From assembly GCA_032622095.1 (NCBI GenBank), contig CP136063.1:78465980-78529979 (forward strand): a stretch of DNA of 64,000 bases, read 5' to 3'. A program made the position numbers and the translations under genes. Position 1 is the stretch's first letter, and each line of letters starts with the position of its first letter. Below, piece by piece: positions 1 through 13,300 of the stretch. This stretch comes from Siphonodentalium dalli. Taxonomy: Eukaryota; Mollusca; Scaphopoda; Gadilida; Siphonodentaliidae. The notes under the pieces were generated by a model that saw only the letters and a program-made list of their open reading frames with translations, made no database searches and was not told the DNA's origin.

Positions 1-483
1 TGGGGGTAGCAAGAGTTATGCCCCTTGATTGTGTGCCTGAAAAATGAAATTTTGATGCAAAAATGACCAAAATAAGTGATTTTCAGGCTCGTGGGACACA
101 AAAACCAGAAGATCTATGCTATAGCCGCCTATGTTGTCTGGAAGAACACTGTTTCCTCACAAAAATATCAAAAAAATTCAAACTTCTCACCACTGTAAGT
201 TTAAAAAAAATATTTTTCATGCAGATGACAAATTTTAGGTGCTAAAATGTCACGCTGGTGTCTGGAGCCACTGTTTCGCAGAAATCGCTACTACTTCATA
301 CTGGTGGGGTCAAGGTCACCTGAAACAATATTTTTCAAAACTCAAAGACATCCTCTAAAAATCCACAAATTCATAACTAACCTTCTCTCAATAAACATAC
401 CACACCCATGGTGACAGAAAACACTGGTACTCTATTCTAAGAAATTTACCCCTACTGATAATTCGAAACTGTGGAGTGTCACC
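1..483. mobile_element. Module A, partial copy at window edge
   Basis: This is the right part of the TIR-bounded 646-bp module, cut by the window start. It ends with the inverted repeat GAAACTGTGGAGTGTCACC at 465-483. It carries the same 60-codon open frame (63-245) as every other A copy, which I treat as non-coding. Confidence 0.85.
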
Positions 484-2172
484 TTAAGGGAAATGCAATT
501 TTATTAATCTTTAATAGGGACCACACCTCCATATTCTCTGCATTATACCGCTTAAAATGATATATTACACCCCATGCGTTATTGCAATCACAGGCAGCAA
601 GATTGGGTGGGGATTTACATGCACCCCCATGATTTCACCCCTTTTGGGTCTTTCAGAACCCAATGACGTTATGCTTGACGTAGTGAAAAAATGGATATAT
701 TCAACCATCATCTATAGCTTGAAAAAGGTCTGAAATACTAAAATGTTGTATAAATATATTATGAGATGCATATTTTCCTCAGATATCAAAATAAAACATA
801 ATATTTCATACAACAACTATCTTTAATACTCTCCCAAAACTATGGGTTAAAAAATTCCAAGTCTTATTTAGCATTAAGGGAAAGCTTTACAAGGTTATGA
901 CATCACATGAACAATATGTTGTCAAGTGAAATATGACCAAGGAAACCTGTATTATTATATTTCACACTTGTGAATAAGAAAGACTGAATATCTAATCTTG
1001 TTGTATACTGTGTAATGTCACAATATCAGCCTTTTCAGCTAAGATTCAAGGAGCATATGATGTCATGAAAAAGTACCCATCATCTGAAAAATCACCAATA
1101 ACCATATACATGAACCACCACCACCACCCCCCCCCCCCCCCACTGCTCCAAGACTCCATATCCCCACCAATTTATATGATTAAAGACAACCTGTATTGGA
1201 ATATGCATAGAAGAATGGTGTATCTACCATAAAATGTTCCTTCTAACTGAACAGGTTTGCTAAAAAATGATTTTCAGTAACAATATTTGTCAAGTTGACA
1301 GATGAAAATGGTGCTATTTGCTGGTCTTGAAGGGAAATGCAATTTTATTAATCTTTAATAGGGACCACACCTCCATATTCTCTGCATTATACCGCTTAAA
1401 ATGATATATTACACCCCATGCGTTATTGCAATCACAGGCAGCAAGATTGGGTGGGGATTTACATGCACCCCCATGATTTCACCCCTTTTGGGTCTTCCAG
1501 AACCCAATGACGTTATGCTTGACGTAGTGAAAAAATGGATATATTCAACCATCATCTATAGCTTGAAAAAGGTCTGAAATACTAAAATGTTGTATAAATA
1601 TATTATGAGATGCATATTTTCCTCAGATATCAAAATAAAACATAATATTTCATACAACAACTATCTTTAATACTCTCCCAAAACTATGGGTTAAAAAATT
1701 CCAAGTCTTATTTAGCATTAAGGGAAAGCTTTACAAGGTTATGACATCACATGAACAATATGTTGTCAAGTGAAATATGACCAAGGAAACCTGTATTATT
1801 ATATTTCACACTTGTGAATAAGAAAGACTGAATATCTAATCTTGTTGTATACTGTGTAATGTCACAATATCAGCCTTTTCAGCTAAGATTCAAGGAGCAT
1901 ATGATGTCATGAAAAAGTACCCATCATCTGAAAAATCACCAATAACCATATACATGAACCACCACCACCACCCCCCCCCCCCACTGCTCCAAGACTCCAT
2001 ATCCCCACCAATTTATATGATTAAAGACAACCTGTATTGGAATATGCATAGAAGAATGGTGTATCTACCATAAAATGTTCCTTCTAACTGAACAGGTTTG
2101 CTAAAAAATGATTTTCAGTAACAATATTTGTCAAGTTGACAGATGAAAATGGTGCTATTTGCTGGTCTTGAA
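484..2172. repeat. Module B, tandem doublet
   Basis: Two ~845-bp B units are joined directly near 1331/1332. Each contains a CCACCACC-poly(C) tract (near 1120 and 1965). The first unit reads gggtctttcag and the second gggtcttccag, which tells the two positions of the doublet apart. No coding signal is seen. Confidence 0.9.
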
Positions 2173-2818
2173 GGTGACACTCCACAGTTTCTGCAGGGAT
2201 TGGTGCAAAAATAAGGGGGCATCAATTCAATGAAAAATAACAGAAATGTGATCCCACAACACATATACAATGTATATATACCTGGGTTGAGCACATACTA
2301 GGCTTAATGATTTTGGTACAGAATTGTCATTTTAATGGGGGTAGCAAGAGTTATGCCCCTTGATTGTGTGCCTGAAAAATGAAATTTTGATGCAAAAATG
2401 ACCAAAATAAGTGATTTTCAGGCTCGTGGGACACAAAAACCAGAAGATCTATGCTATAGCCGCCTATGTTGTCTGGAAGAACACTGTTTCCTCACAAAAA
2501 TATCAAAAAAATTCAAACTTCTCACCACTGTAAGTTTAAAAAAAATATTTTTCATGCAGATGACAAATTTTAGGTGCTAAAATGTCACGCTGGTGTCTGG
2601 AGCCACTGTTTCGCAGAAATCGCTACTACTTCATACTGGTGGGGTCAAGGTCACCTGAAACAATATTTTTCAAAACTCAAAGACATCCTCTAAAAATCCA
2701 CAAATTCATAACTAACCTTCTCTCAATAAACATACCACACCCATGGTGACAGAAAACACTGGTACTCTATTCTAAGAAATTTACCCCTACTGATAATTCG
2801 AAACTGTGGAGTGTCACC
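2173..2818. mobile_element. Module A, copy 2 (646 bp, TIR-bounded)
   Basis: The copy starts with GGTGACACTCCACAGTTTC and ends with the exact inverted repeat. It is flanked by ...cttgaa on the left and ttaaggg... on the right, whereas the uninterrupted B/B junction reads cttgaaggg. This is compatible with insertion of A at a B/B junction and a short TTAA-like target duplication. It encodes no transposase, so it is a MITE-like module. Confidence 0.8.
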
Positions 2819-4507
2819 TTAAGGGAAATGCAATTTTATTAATCTTTAATAGGGACCACACCTCCATATTCTCTGCATTATACCGCTTAAAATGATATAT
2901 TACACCCCATGCGTTATTGCAATCACAGGCAGCAAGATTGGGTGGGGATTTACATGCACCCCCATGATTTCACCCCTTTTGGGTCTTTCAGAACCCAATG
3001 ACGTTATGCTTGACGTAGTGAAAAAATGGATATATTCAACCATCATCTATAGCTTGAAAAAGGTCTGAAATACTAAAATGTTGTATAAATATATTATGAG
3101 ATGCATATTTTCCTCAGATATCAAAATAAAACATAATATTTCATACAACAACTATCTTTAATACTCTCCCAAAACTATGGGTTAAAAAATTCCAAGTCTT
3201 ATTTAGCATTAAGGGAAAGCTTTACAAGGTTATGACATCACATGAACAATATGTTGTCAAGTGAAATATGACCAAGGAAACCTGTATTATTATATTTCAC
3301 ACTTGTGAATAAGAAAGACTGAATATCTAATCTTGTTGTATACTGTGTAATGTCACAATATCAGCCTTTTCAGCTAAGATTCAAGGAGCATATGATGTCA
3401 TGAAAAAGTACCCATCATCTGAAAAATCACCAATAACCATATACATGAACCACCACCACCACCCCCCCCCCCCCCCACTGCTCCAAGACTCCATATCCCC
3501 ACCAATTTATATGATTAAAGACAACCTGTATTGGAATATGCATAGAAGAATGGTGTATCTACCATAAAATGTTCCTTCTAACTGAACAGGTTTGCTAAAA
3601 AATGATTTTCAGTAACAATATTTGTCAAGTTGACAGATGAAAATGGTGCTATTTGCTGGTCTTGAAGGGAAATGCAATTTTATTAATCTTTAATAGGGAC
3701 CACACCTCCATATTCTCTGCATTATACCGCTTAAAATGATATATTACACCCCATGCGTTATTGCAATCACAGGCAGCAAGATTGGGTGGGGATTTACATG
3801 CACCCCCATGATTTCACCCCTTTTGGGTCTTCCAGAACCCAATGACGTTATGCTTGACGTAGTGAAAAAATGGATATATTCAACCATCATCTATAGCTTG
3901 AAAAAGGTCTGAAATACTAAAATGTTGTATAAATATATTATGAGATGCATATTTTCCTCAGATATCAAAATAAAACATAATATTTCATACAACAACTATC
4001 TTTAATACTCTCCCAAAACTATGGGTTAAAAAATTCCAAGTCTTATTTAGCATTAAGGGAAAGCTTTACAAGGTTATGACATCACATGAACAATATGTTG
4101 TCAAGTGAAATATGACCAAGGAAACCTGTATTATTATATTTCACACTTGTGAATAAGAAAGACTGAATATCTAATCTTGTTGTATACTGTGTAATGTCAC
4201 AATATCAGCCTTTTCAGCTAAGATTCAAGGAGCATATGATGTCATGAAAAAGTACCCATCATCTGAAAAATCACCAATAACCATATACATGAACCACCAC
4301 CACCACCCCCCCCCCCCACTGCTCCAAGACTCCATATCCCCACCAATTTATATGATTAAAGACAACCTGTATTGGAATATGCATAGAAGAATGGTGTATC
4401 TACCATAAAATGTTCCTTCTAACTGAACAGGTTTGCTAAAAAATGATTTTCAGTAACAATATTTGTCAAGTTGACAGATGAAAATGGTGCTATTTGCTGG
4501 TCTTGAA
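2819..4507. repeat. Module B, second tandem doublet
   Basis: This has the same structure as 484-2172, with the same T/C difference between first and second unit. The whole 2335-bp higher-order unit was therefore duplicated as a block. Confidence 0.9.
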
Positions 4508-5153
4508 GGTGACACTCCACAGTTTCTGCAGGGATTGGTGCAAAAATAAGGGGGCATCAATTCAATGAAAAATAACAGAAATGTGATCCCACAACACATA
4601 TACAATGTATATATACCTGGGTTGAGCACATACTAGGCTTAATGATTTTGGTACAGAATTGTCATTTTAATGGGGGTAGCAAGAGTTATGCCCCTTGATT
4701 GTGTGCCTGAAAAATGAAATTTTGATGCAAAAATGACCAAAATAAGTGATTTTCAGGCTCGTGGGACACAAAAACCAGAAGATCTATGCTATAGCCGCCT
4801 ATGTTGTCTGGAAGAACACTGTTTCCTCACAAAAATATCAAAAAAATTCAAACTTCTCACCACTGTAAGTTTAAAAAAAATATTTTTCATGCAGATGACA
4901 AATTTTAGGTGCTAAAATGTCACGCTGGTGTCTGGAGCCACTGTTTCGCAGAAATCGCTACTACTTCATACTGGTGGGGTCAAGGTCACCTGAAACAATA
5001 TTTTTCAAAACTCAAAGACATCCTCTAAAAATCCACAAATTCATAACTAACCTTCTCTCAATAAACATACCACACCCATGGTGACAGAAAACACTGGTAC
5101 TCTATTCTAAGAAATTTACCCCTACTGATAATTCGAAACTGTGGAGTGTCACC
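4508..5153. mobile_element. Module A, copy 3
   Basis: It is 646 bp long with intact inverted ends and is indistinguishable by eye from the other copies. Confidence 0.8.
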
Positions 5154-6000
5154 TTAAGGGAAATGCAATTTTATTAATCTTTAATAGGGACCACACCTCC
5201 ATATTCTCTGCATTATACCGCTTAAAATGATATATTACACCCCATGCGTTATTGCAATCACAGGCAGCAAGATTGGGTGGGGATTTACATGCACCCCCAT
5301 GATTTCACCCCTTTTGGGTCTTTCAGAACCCAATGACGTTATGCTTGACGTAGTGAAAAAATGGATATATTCAACCATCATCTATAGCTTGAAAAAGGTC
5401 TGAAATACTAAAATGTTGTATAAATATATTATGAGATGCATATTTTCCTCAGATATCAAAATAAAACATAATATTTCATACAACAACTATCTTTAATACT
5501 CTCCCAAAACTATGGGTTAAAAAATTCCAAGTCTTATTTAGCATTAAGGGAAAGCTTTACAAGGTTATGACATCACATGAACAATATGTTGTCAAGTGAA
5601 ATATGACCAAGGAAACCTGTATTATTATATTTCACACTTGTGAATAAGAAAGACTGAATATCTAATCTTGTTGTATACTGTGTAATGTCACAATATCAGC
5701 CTTTTCAGCTAAGATTCAAGGAGCATATGATGTCATGAAAAAGTACCCATCATCTGAAAAATCACCAATAACCATATACATGAACCACCACCACCACCCC
5801 CCCCCCCCCCACTGCTCCAAGACTCCATATCCCCACCAATTTATATGATTAAAGACAACCTGTATTGGAATATGCATAGAAGAATGGTGTATCTACCATA
5901 AAATGTTCCTTCTAACTGAACAGGTTTGCTAAAAAATGATTTTCAGTAACAATATTTGTCAAGTTGACAGATGAAAATGGTGCTATTTGCTGGTCTTGAA
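5154..6000. repeat. Module B, single copy
   Basis: This is a single ~847-bp B unit carrying the 'tttcag' variant of the first unit of the doublets. Confidence 0.88.
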
Positions 6001-6646
6001 GGTGACACTCCACAGTTTCTGCAGGGATTGGTGCAAAAATAAGGGGGCATCAATTCAATGAAAAATAACAGAAATGTGATCCCACAACACATATACAATG
6101 TATATATACCTGGGTTGAGCACATACTAGGCTTAATGATTTTGGTACAGAATTGTCATTTTAATGGGGGTAGCAAGAGTTATGCCCCTTGATTGTGTGCC
6201 TGAAAAATGAAATTTTGATGCAAAAATGACCAAAATAAGTGATTTTCAGGCTCGTGGGACACAAAAACCAGAAGATCTATGCTATAGCCGCCTATGTTGT
6301 CTGGAAGAACACTGTTTCCTCACAAAAATATCAAAAAAATTCAAACTTCTCACCACTGTAAGTTTAAAAAAAATATTTTTCATGCAGATGACAAATTTTA
6401 GGTGCTAAAATGTCACGCTGGTGTCTGGAGCCACTGTTTCGCAGAAATCGCTACTACTTCATACTGGTGGGGTCAAGGTCACCTGAAACAATATTTTTCA
6501 AAACTCAAAGACATCCTCTAAAAATCCACAAATTCATAACTAACCTTCTCTCAATAAACATACCACACCCATGGTGACAGAAAACACTGGTACTCTATTC
6601 TAAGAAATTTACCCCTACTGATAATTCGAAACTGTGGAGTGTCACC
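6001..6646. mobile_element. Module A, copy 4
   Basis: It is 646 bp long with intact inverted ends. Confidence 0.8.
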
Positions 6647-7493
6647 TTAAGGGAAATGCAATTTTATTAATCTTTAATAGGGACCACACCTCCATATTCT
6701 CTGCATTATACCGCTTAAAATGATATATTACACCCCATGCGTTATTGCAATCACAGGCAGCAAGATTGGGTGGGGATTTACATGCACCCCCATGATTTCA
6801 CCCCTTTTGGGTCTTTCAGAACCCAATGACGTTATGCTTGACGTAGTGAAAAAATGGATATATTCAACCATCATCTATAGCTTGAAAAAGGTCTGAAATA
6901 CTAAAATGTTGTATAAATATATTATGAGATGCATATTTTCCTCAGATATCAAAATAAAACATAATATTTCATACAACAACTATCTTTAATACTCTCCCAA
7001 AACTATGGGTTAAAAAATTCCAAGTCTTATTTAGCATTAAGGGAAAGCTTTACAAGGTTATGACATCACATGAACAATATGTTGTCAAGTGAAATATGAC
7101 CAAGGAAACCTGTATTATTATATTTCACACTTGTGAATAAGAAAGACTGAATATCTAATCTTGTTGTATACTGTGTAATGTCACAATATCAGCCTTTTCA
7201 GCTAAGATTCAAGGAGCATATGATGTCATGAAAAAGTACCCATCATCTGAAAAATCACCAATAACCATATACATGAACCACCACCACCACCCCCCCCCCC
7301 CCCACTGCTCCAAGACTCCATATCCCCACCAATTTATATGATTAAAGACAACCTGTATTGGAATATGCATAGAAGAATGGTGTATCTACCATAAAATGTT
7401 CCTTCTAACTGAACAGGTTTGCTAAAAAATGATTTTCAGTAACAATATTTGTCAAGTTGACAGATGAAAATGGTGCTATTTGCTGGTCTTGAA
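6647..7493. repeat. Module B, single copy
   Basis: This is a single ~847-bp B unit with the 'tttcag' variant. Confidence 0.88.
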
Positions 7494-8139
7494 GGTGACA
7501 CTCCACAGTTTCTGCAGGGATTGGTGCAAAAATAAGGGGGCATCAATTCAATGAAAAATAACAGAAATGTGATCCCACAACACATATACAATGTATATAT
7601 ACCTGGGTTGAGCACATACTAGGCTTAATGATTTTGGTACAGAATTGTCATTTTAATGGGGGTAGCAAGAGTTATGCCCCTTGATTGTGTGCCTGAAAAA
7701 TGAAATTTTGATGCAAAAATGACCAAAATAAGTGATTTTCAGGCTCGTGGGACACAAAAACCAGAAGATCTATGCTATAGCCGCCTATGTTGTCTGGAAG
7801 AACACTGTTTCCTCACAAAAATATCAAAAAAATTCAAACTTCTCACCACTGTAAGTTTAAAAAAAATATTTTTCATGCAGATGACAAATTTTAGGTGCTA
7901 AAATGTCACGCTGGTGTCTGGAGCCACTGTTTCGCAGAAATCGCTACTACTTCATACTGGTGGGGTCAAGGTCACCTGAAACAATATTTTTCAAAACTCA
8001 AAGACATCCTCTAAAAATCCACAAATTCATAACTAACCTTCTCTCAATAAACATACCACACCCATGGTGACAGAAAACACTGGTACTCTATTCTAAGAAA
8101 TTTACCCCTACTGATAATTCGAAACTGTGGAGTGTCACC
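7494..8139. mobile_element. Module A, copy 5
   Basis: It is 646 bp long with intact inverted ends. Confidence 0.8.
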
Positions 8140-8987
8140 TTAAGGGAAATGCAATTTTATTAATCTTTAATAGGGACCACACCTCCATATTCTCTGCATT
8201 ATACCGCTTAAAATGATATATTACACCCCATGCGTTATTGCAATCACAGGCAGCAAGATTGGGTGGGGATTTACATGCACCCCCATGATTTCACCCCTTT
8301 TGGGTCTTTCAGAACCCAATGACGTTATGCTTGACGTAGTGAAAAAATGGATATATTCAACCATCATCTATAGCTTGAAAAAGGTCTGAAATACTAAAAT
8401 GTTGTATAAATATATTATGAGATGCATATTTTCCTCAGATATCAAAATAAAACATAATATTTCATACAACAACTATCTTTAATACTCTCCCAAAACTATG
8501 GGTTAAAAAATTCCAAGTCTTATTTAGCATTAAGGGAAAGCTTTACAAGGTTATGACATCACATGAACAATATGTTGTCAAGTGAAATATGACCAAGGAA
8601 ACCTGTATTATTATATTTCACACTTGTGAATAAGAAAGACTGAATATCTAATCTTGTTGTATACTGTGTAATGTCACAATATCAGCCTTTTCAGCTAAGA
8701 TTCAAGGAGCATATGATGTCATGAAAAAGTACCCATCATCTGAAAAATCACCAATAACCATATACATGAACCACCACCACCACCCCCCCCCCCCCCCACT
8801 GCTCCAAGACTCCATATCCCCACCAATTTATATGATTAAAGACAACCTGTATTGGAATATGCATAGAAGAATGGTGTATCTACCATAAAATGTTCCTTCT
8901 AACTGAACAGGTTTGCTAAAAAATGATTTTCAGTAACAATATTTGTCAAGTTGACAGATGAAAATGGTGCTATTTGCTGGTCTTGAA
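8140..8987. repeat. Module B, single copy
   Basis: This is a single B unit, one base longer than its neighbours because of the poly-C tract near 8785. Confidence 0.88.
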
Positions 8988-9633
8988 GGTGACACTCCAC
9001 AGTTTCTGCAGGGATTGGTGCAAAAATAAGGGGGCATCAATTCAATGAAAAATAACAGAAATGTGATCCCACAACACATATACAATGTATATATACCTGG
9101 GTTGAGCACATACTAGGCTTAATGATTTTGGTACAGAATTGTCATTTTAATGGGGGTAGCAAGAGTTATGCCCCTTGATTGTGTGCCTGAAAAATGAAAT
9201 TTTGATGCAAAAATGACCAAAATAAGTGATTTTCAGGCTCGTGGGACACAAAAACCAGAAGATCTATGCTATAGCCGCCTATGTTGTCTGGAAGAACACT
9301 GTTTCCTCACAAAAATATCAAAAAAATTCAAACTTCTCACCACTGTAAGTTTAAAAAAAATATTTTTCATGCAGATGACAAATTTTAGGTGCTAAAATGT
9401 CACGCTGGTGTCTGGAGCCACTGTTTCGCAGAAATCGCTACTACTTCATACTGGTGGGGTCAAGGTCACCTGAAACAATATTTTTCAAAACTCAAAGACA
9501 TCCTCTAAAAATCCACAAATTCATAACTAACCTTCTCTCAATAAACATACCACACCCATGGTGACAGAAAACACTGGTACTCTATTCTAAGAAATTTACC
9601 CCTACTGATAATTCGAAACTGTGGAGTGTCACC
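8988..9633. mobile_element. Module A, last copy, bounding the array
   Basis: The final A copy ends with GTCACC, and unrelated sequence (tatgtaaacatac) follows at once. The array edge therefore coincides with a TIR edge and not with a random point in the repeat. Confidence 0.8.
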
Positions 9634-10241
9634 TATGTAAACATACACTCAGATTCATACTGATACTGATTTTTTATATGTGGGTATGTAGTTTACTCCA
9701 GACTGGGTATGAATAAAAAGCTCATCTGTCTTACTGCTTGTTGTGCGAAAAATTGAAAACCGCTGGAAAGATGCTGTGACTTTCTCGTGTCGTTTTAACT
9801 TCTGGACGAAAATATGACACAACCACAGGGCGACATTACTTATTTTAATAGAGTGTCAATAGAGTACACGCAAAGTGGGGGTGAAGGACGCCCAGGGAGA
9901 TATCATTACACAGAATTTAGCTCGTTATTTTACGTGGAGTAAAAATGTTAAAGTTCAAAATCAAACATTTTAAATATTAGGTTTTTAATTGTATTTTACT
10001 TTGATCAATATTAAGGTTCTGAGAGATTCTTATTGTTTGATTACTAACACAAATTACACATGTGATGTAAATATGGTATTGAACACTCCCGCAATATGGC
10101 CGCCCCCATGTAATTTTGTGAAATGTTTATCACAAAAAAATAAAATAACGCAAATAAAACAGCACATTGAACGACATTTGCTATGTAATAATTGGAGATG
10201 ACATGAACATTTGTTATAGATCTATTATATAGAATAATCAA
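9634..10241 (+). promoter_or_regulatory. Upstream region of POLR3G
   Basis: About 600 bp separate the array from the POLR3G start codon. No canonical TATA box is obvious. An atatggccgccc word lies at ~10095, and the start codon itself sits in aaATGGCGGG. Both resemble the AAnATGGCGGC motif bound by YY1 at many TATA-less housekeeping promoters. The promoter assignment is inferred from position only. Confidence 0.4.
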
Positions 10242-10358
10242 ATGGCGGGTAGAGGTAGAGGGCGTGGGAAAGGAATTTCTTTTAACGTCGAAGCTCTCGG
10301 ATTTGGAAGAGGAGAAACACTGCCGGTTTCGGTTTTACAACCACCTCCTTTGTTCCCT
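10242..10358 (+). CDS. POLR3G: POLR3G exon 1 (residues 1-39)
   Basis: The coding part of exon 1 runs from MAGRGRGRGKG to PPPLFP and ends at donor cct|gtaagt in phase 0. Confidence 0.93.
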
Positions 10359-13300
10359 GTAAGTTATGAAAAGGGATTCGTAGATTCGTTGAAAATATCT
10401 CTTTGCAAGCTCACAACTGTCAGAAATTGATAGTAGGGGCCTCTAACGCTCTCAGCTGCCCATATTCACTATCATATTGCGAGGCTATAGTCCATACGCC
10501 AAATTTAATCTATATACGAACCTGCCTTGTGTCAATAATATTATTATTTCAAGGACAAGGGGAACAGGAGAAATTCCCAGTTTTACAATAGCTCGGAAAT
10601 TGGACAAATTTAGCCCTTTTATCATGTCGCGCACAGGTGCCAAATGAGCTCACGTAGCTAAATCGAGCTAAATTTTTAATGTGATTTCAGTCTGATCCTT
10701 CAGTTCAACACCTAATGCAAAATATCAAAATGTGAATTTAATTTCATAAGTTAAACCACATGTGATGCTTCACAGAAACATCTTCGGTACAACTTATTAA
10801 AACAGCCATGGTGCGATCTAATTCTAAGGTGATTGGTTAACACTTTTACGAGATACATGTAGATTAAGCTTTTATCGAACTTACGAATTGTGTACATAAA
10901 ACTGCCGCTTCTGCATATGAATTTACCTGGAATGTATATCTGAAGGTTAAGGACACAAGGTACAACATTTTGTCTGATTGGATAAACCGCTGGCATCCAT
11001 TTGCAAGAATATTTTCCAAAAGTGACTGGACTCCCATTACGGCATTAGGAGAGTTGGAACTTCTTTCTGTATGTGTGTATGTATGTATGTATGTGTGTTA
11101 TAGACTCGAAAACTGCTTGACCGATCCTACTCAAATATGGTTTTTAGGTCTACTTTGATCCCGGGAACAATATGGGCGGGTCAAATATCAGTGCGACCAT
11201 GTCCTTGATCTTGATCTCGCTCATACATGTATATGCTTATATATGCATGTTTCTGGACCTCGACCGATCTGACTCAAATTTGGTATGTAGGCCTACAGGA
11301 ACAATATGGGCAGGTCCAATTTCACGTGCAACCATGTCCTTGACCTCGCTCATATAGGCATGTTTCTGGACCGATCAAACATTCTGCCCAGATGGAGGCA
11401 TTCAAAAATCAATCCCTACATAGTCCGGATGAAGTCGGGCACATCAACTAGTTTTTATGTTTACCCATACCATAGTATGGTAAACATAGTGTCATTGTCC
11501 GGATTGACCACTCGTCGTGCGTGCGTCCGTCTGTCTGTCCATCCGTAGACACTTTACGCATGGTGCGATAACTCAAATATTTTCTATCTGATCACAACCA
11601 AATTTGGTATGTGAGTTTCTCAGCCCAAAATACAGATCGAGTTCGTATATGGGTTTGATCTGACTATATTTAACTGAGTTATGGCCCGTTTTCCAAAAAA
11701 TATATTCACTAAAAAAACAAAAAAATATATAAGGCCAAAAAAAAAAGGGTTTTGGTTCTCAGGCCCCGCCGCATTGAATAAAAACGGCCGCATTAGGCCT
11801 TTTTATTGCAATGCCTGATGTTATGACAAAAAAACTTACGAAAAAAATTATTTGAAAAAAAAAGTAGATGACTACAATTAAGAAAATGATTAACTGATCC
11901 TCATGCCCTTCTTACAATTAGTCATTGTGAACTAACTTACACTAATTGTAACTCCATACAATTGAAAGGCACAGGATTAAATTCAGGATCACATATTAGA
12001 ATGGGCAGGTATAAGTTTTTAGACAACAATAACAATAGTGAATGTCAGGGGCATTATATAATGTTAGCTAATCCCAGTCATAGACTGGTAGTACAATGTC
12101 ATTTTTATATAAGATTAAATGAGTTTATATGCATAACAGTTCCCTCTACATTTCTGGTTATTACTAGACAGAGGAAAGTATCTAGCTTTGTCCATGCTTA
12201 CTATGTGCAGAAAAAAATAAAAAATAAAAATAAAACCCTCCCTCCCTCTTTGATCTGAAAAATAAATTGCCCGAGAACCAAAACTCTTTTTTTGTTTGGT
12301 CTAATGAAATATTTTTTTTTTAAATAATATATTTTTTTTTTTTAAGTTAACAAAATTTGAAAAACTAACACCATTATAACTCTGCCAAGGGTACCCTGAG
12401 TCACCACACCAAATTTGGTTTAAATCGGTCCATAATCTTTTGTTATGTACTGGTAAATTTGTTTGGAGCGACTTTAAACCCAATTCATCAATTCCAGTCC
12501 ATCCCTTCCCATCGACTACTTAGCTATTGATAAGGCGATTTTATTTTCTGATGTCTCTTATGCCAATGTGTAAATAAAGAAAGCTATGTATATCACTGAG
12601 TATATCACTCGACAGATGACCTGAGGTCATTATAAATGTTATTGGTTTAACAGAGATGCCAGCATCAATATAAACAATGTCTGTGATTTGTTGACAGCTC
12701 TGCTATATTATTGATATTAATGGGTCAGCAGTGAGGTGTCTTTATCTTGATGGGTGTTTTAGAATTTGATACACTATCCTTGTAAATTTAAATTTGACTC
12801 TCTTAACCCAAGTATTCCATGTCCAGGTCACCTTTTTCACATTTAACCCAAAGCTGTGGTGGTGCAGCATTACATATCCTGTACCAGTGCATTCTCTTAT
12901 ATACATGCGAGTGACCCATAAATTCCAATAATTTGTGTTATGTACATTTGTCTATAATAGTACATAACAGTATACTCTCATTTATGATTCCAATCATAGT
13001 AATTTACTATCGCCAAGGGATGGGTTAACATCTGCCGATCATGATCGGCCTCTCGTTAATATTTATGTAGATGAGGTCACAAATAAGAGAGAATAAAAAG
13101 AAGAAATATTTCAGAATTACCCTGTGATTTCGGACCAACCCATATAAAATGCACCATTGTTGTAGCCAGTTTTTGTAGTATAGGACGACTTTTGAAGTAA
13201 AGCATTTTATAAAGAGCCTTTGTTTTTCCTCGAAGAAATTTAAATAGACTATTCAGAAATGAAAAAAGAAATTAAAAAGCTTTTTTGAATAGCATCTTTT

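Larger units (their letters stand above)
1..9633. repeat. Composite tandem array (A/B satellite-like array)
   Basis: Two alternating modules fill the first 9.6 kb. Module A is 646 bp with perfect ~19-bp inverted ends (GGTGACACTCCACAGTTTC and its complement). Module B is ~842-848 bp. The order is A(partial) B B A B B A B A B A B A. This gives higher-order periods of 2335 bp (twice) and then about 1493 bp (three times). Copies are almost identical by eye; the visible differences are the length of a poly-C tract in B and a T/C change in the second B of each doublet. The array continues beyond the left edge and ends exactly at the inverted repeat of the last A copy. No gene is supported in it. 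Confidence 0.95.

Noticed and set aside
63-245. 60-codon frame repeated six times (also 2398, 4733, 6226, 7719, 9213)
   Set aside because: It lies within non-coding module A, has low-complexity Lys/Phe-rich content and no recognisable domain. It repeats only because the array does.
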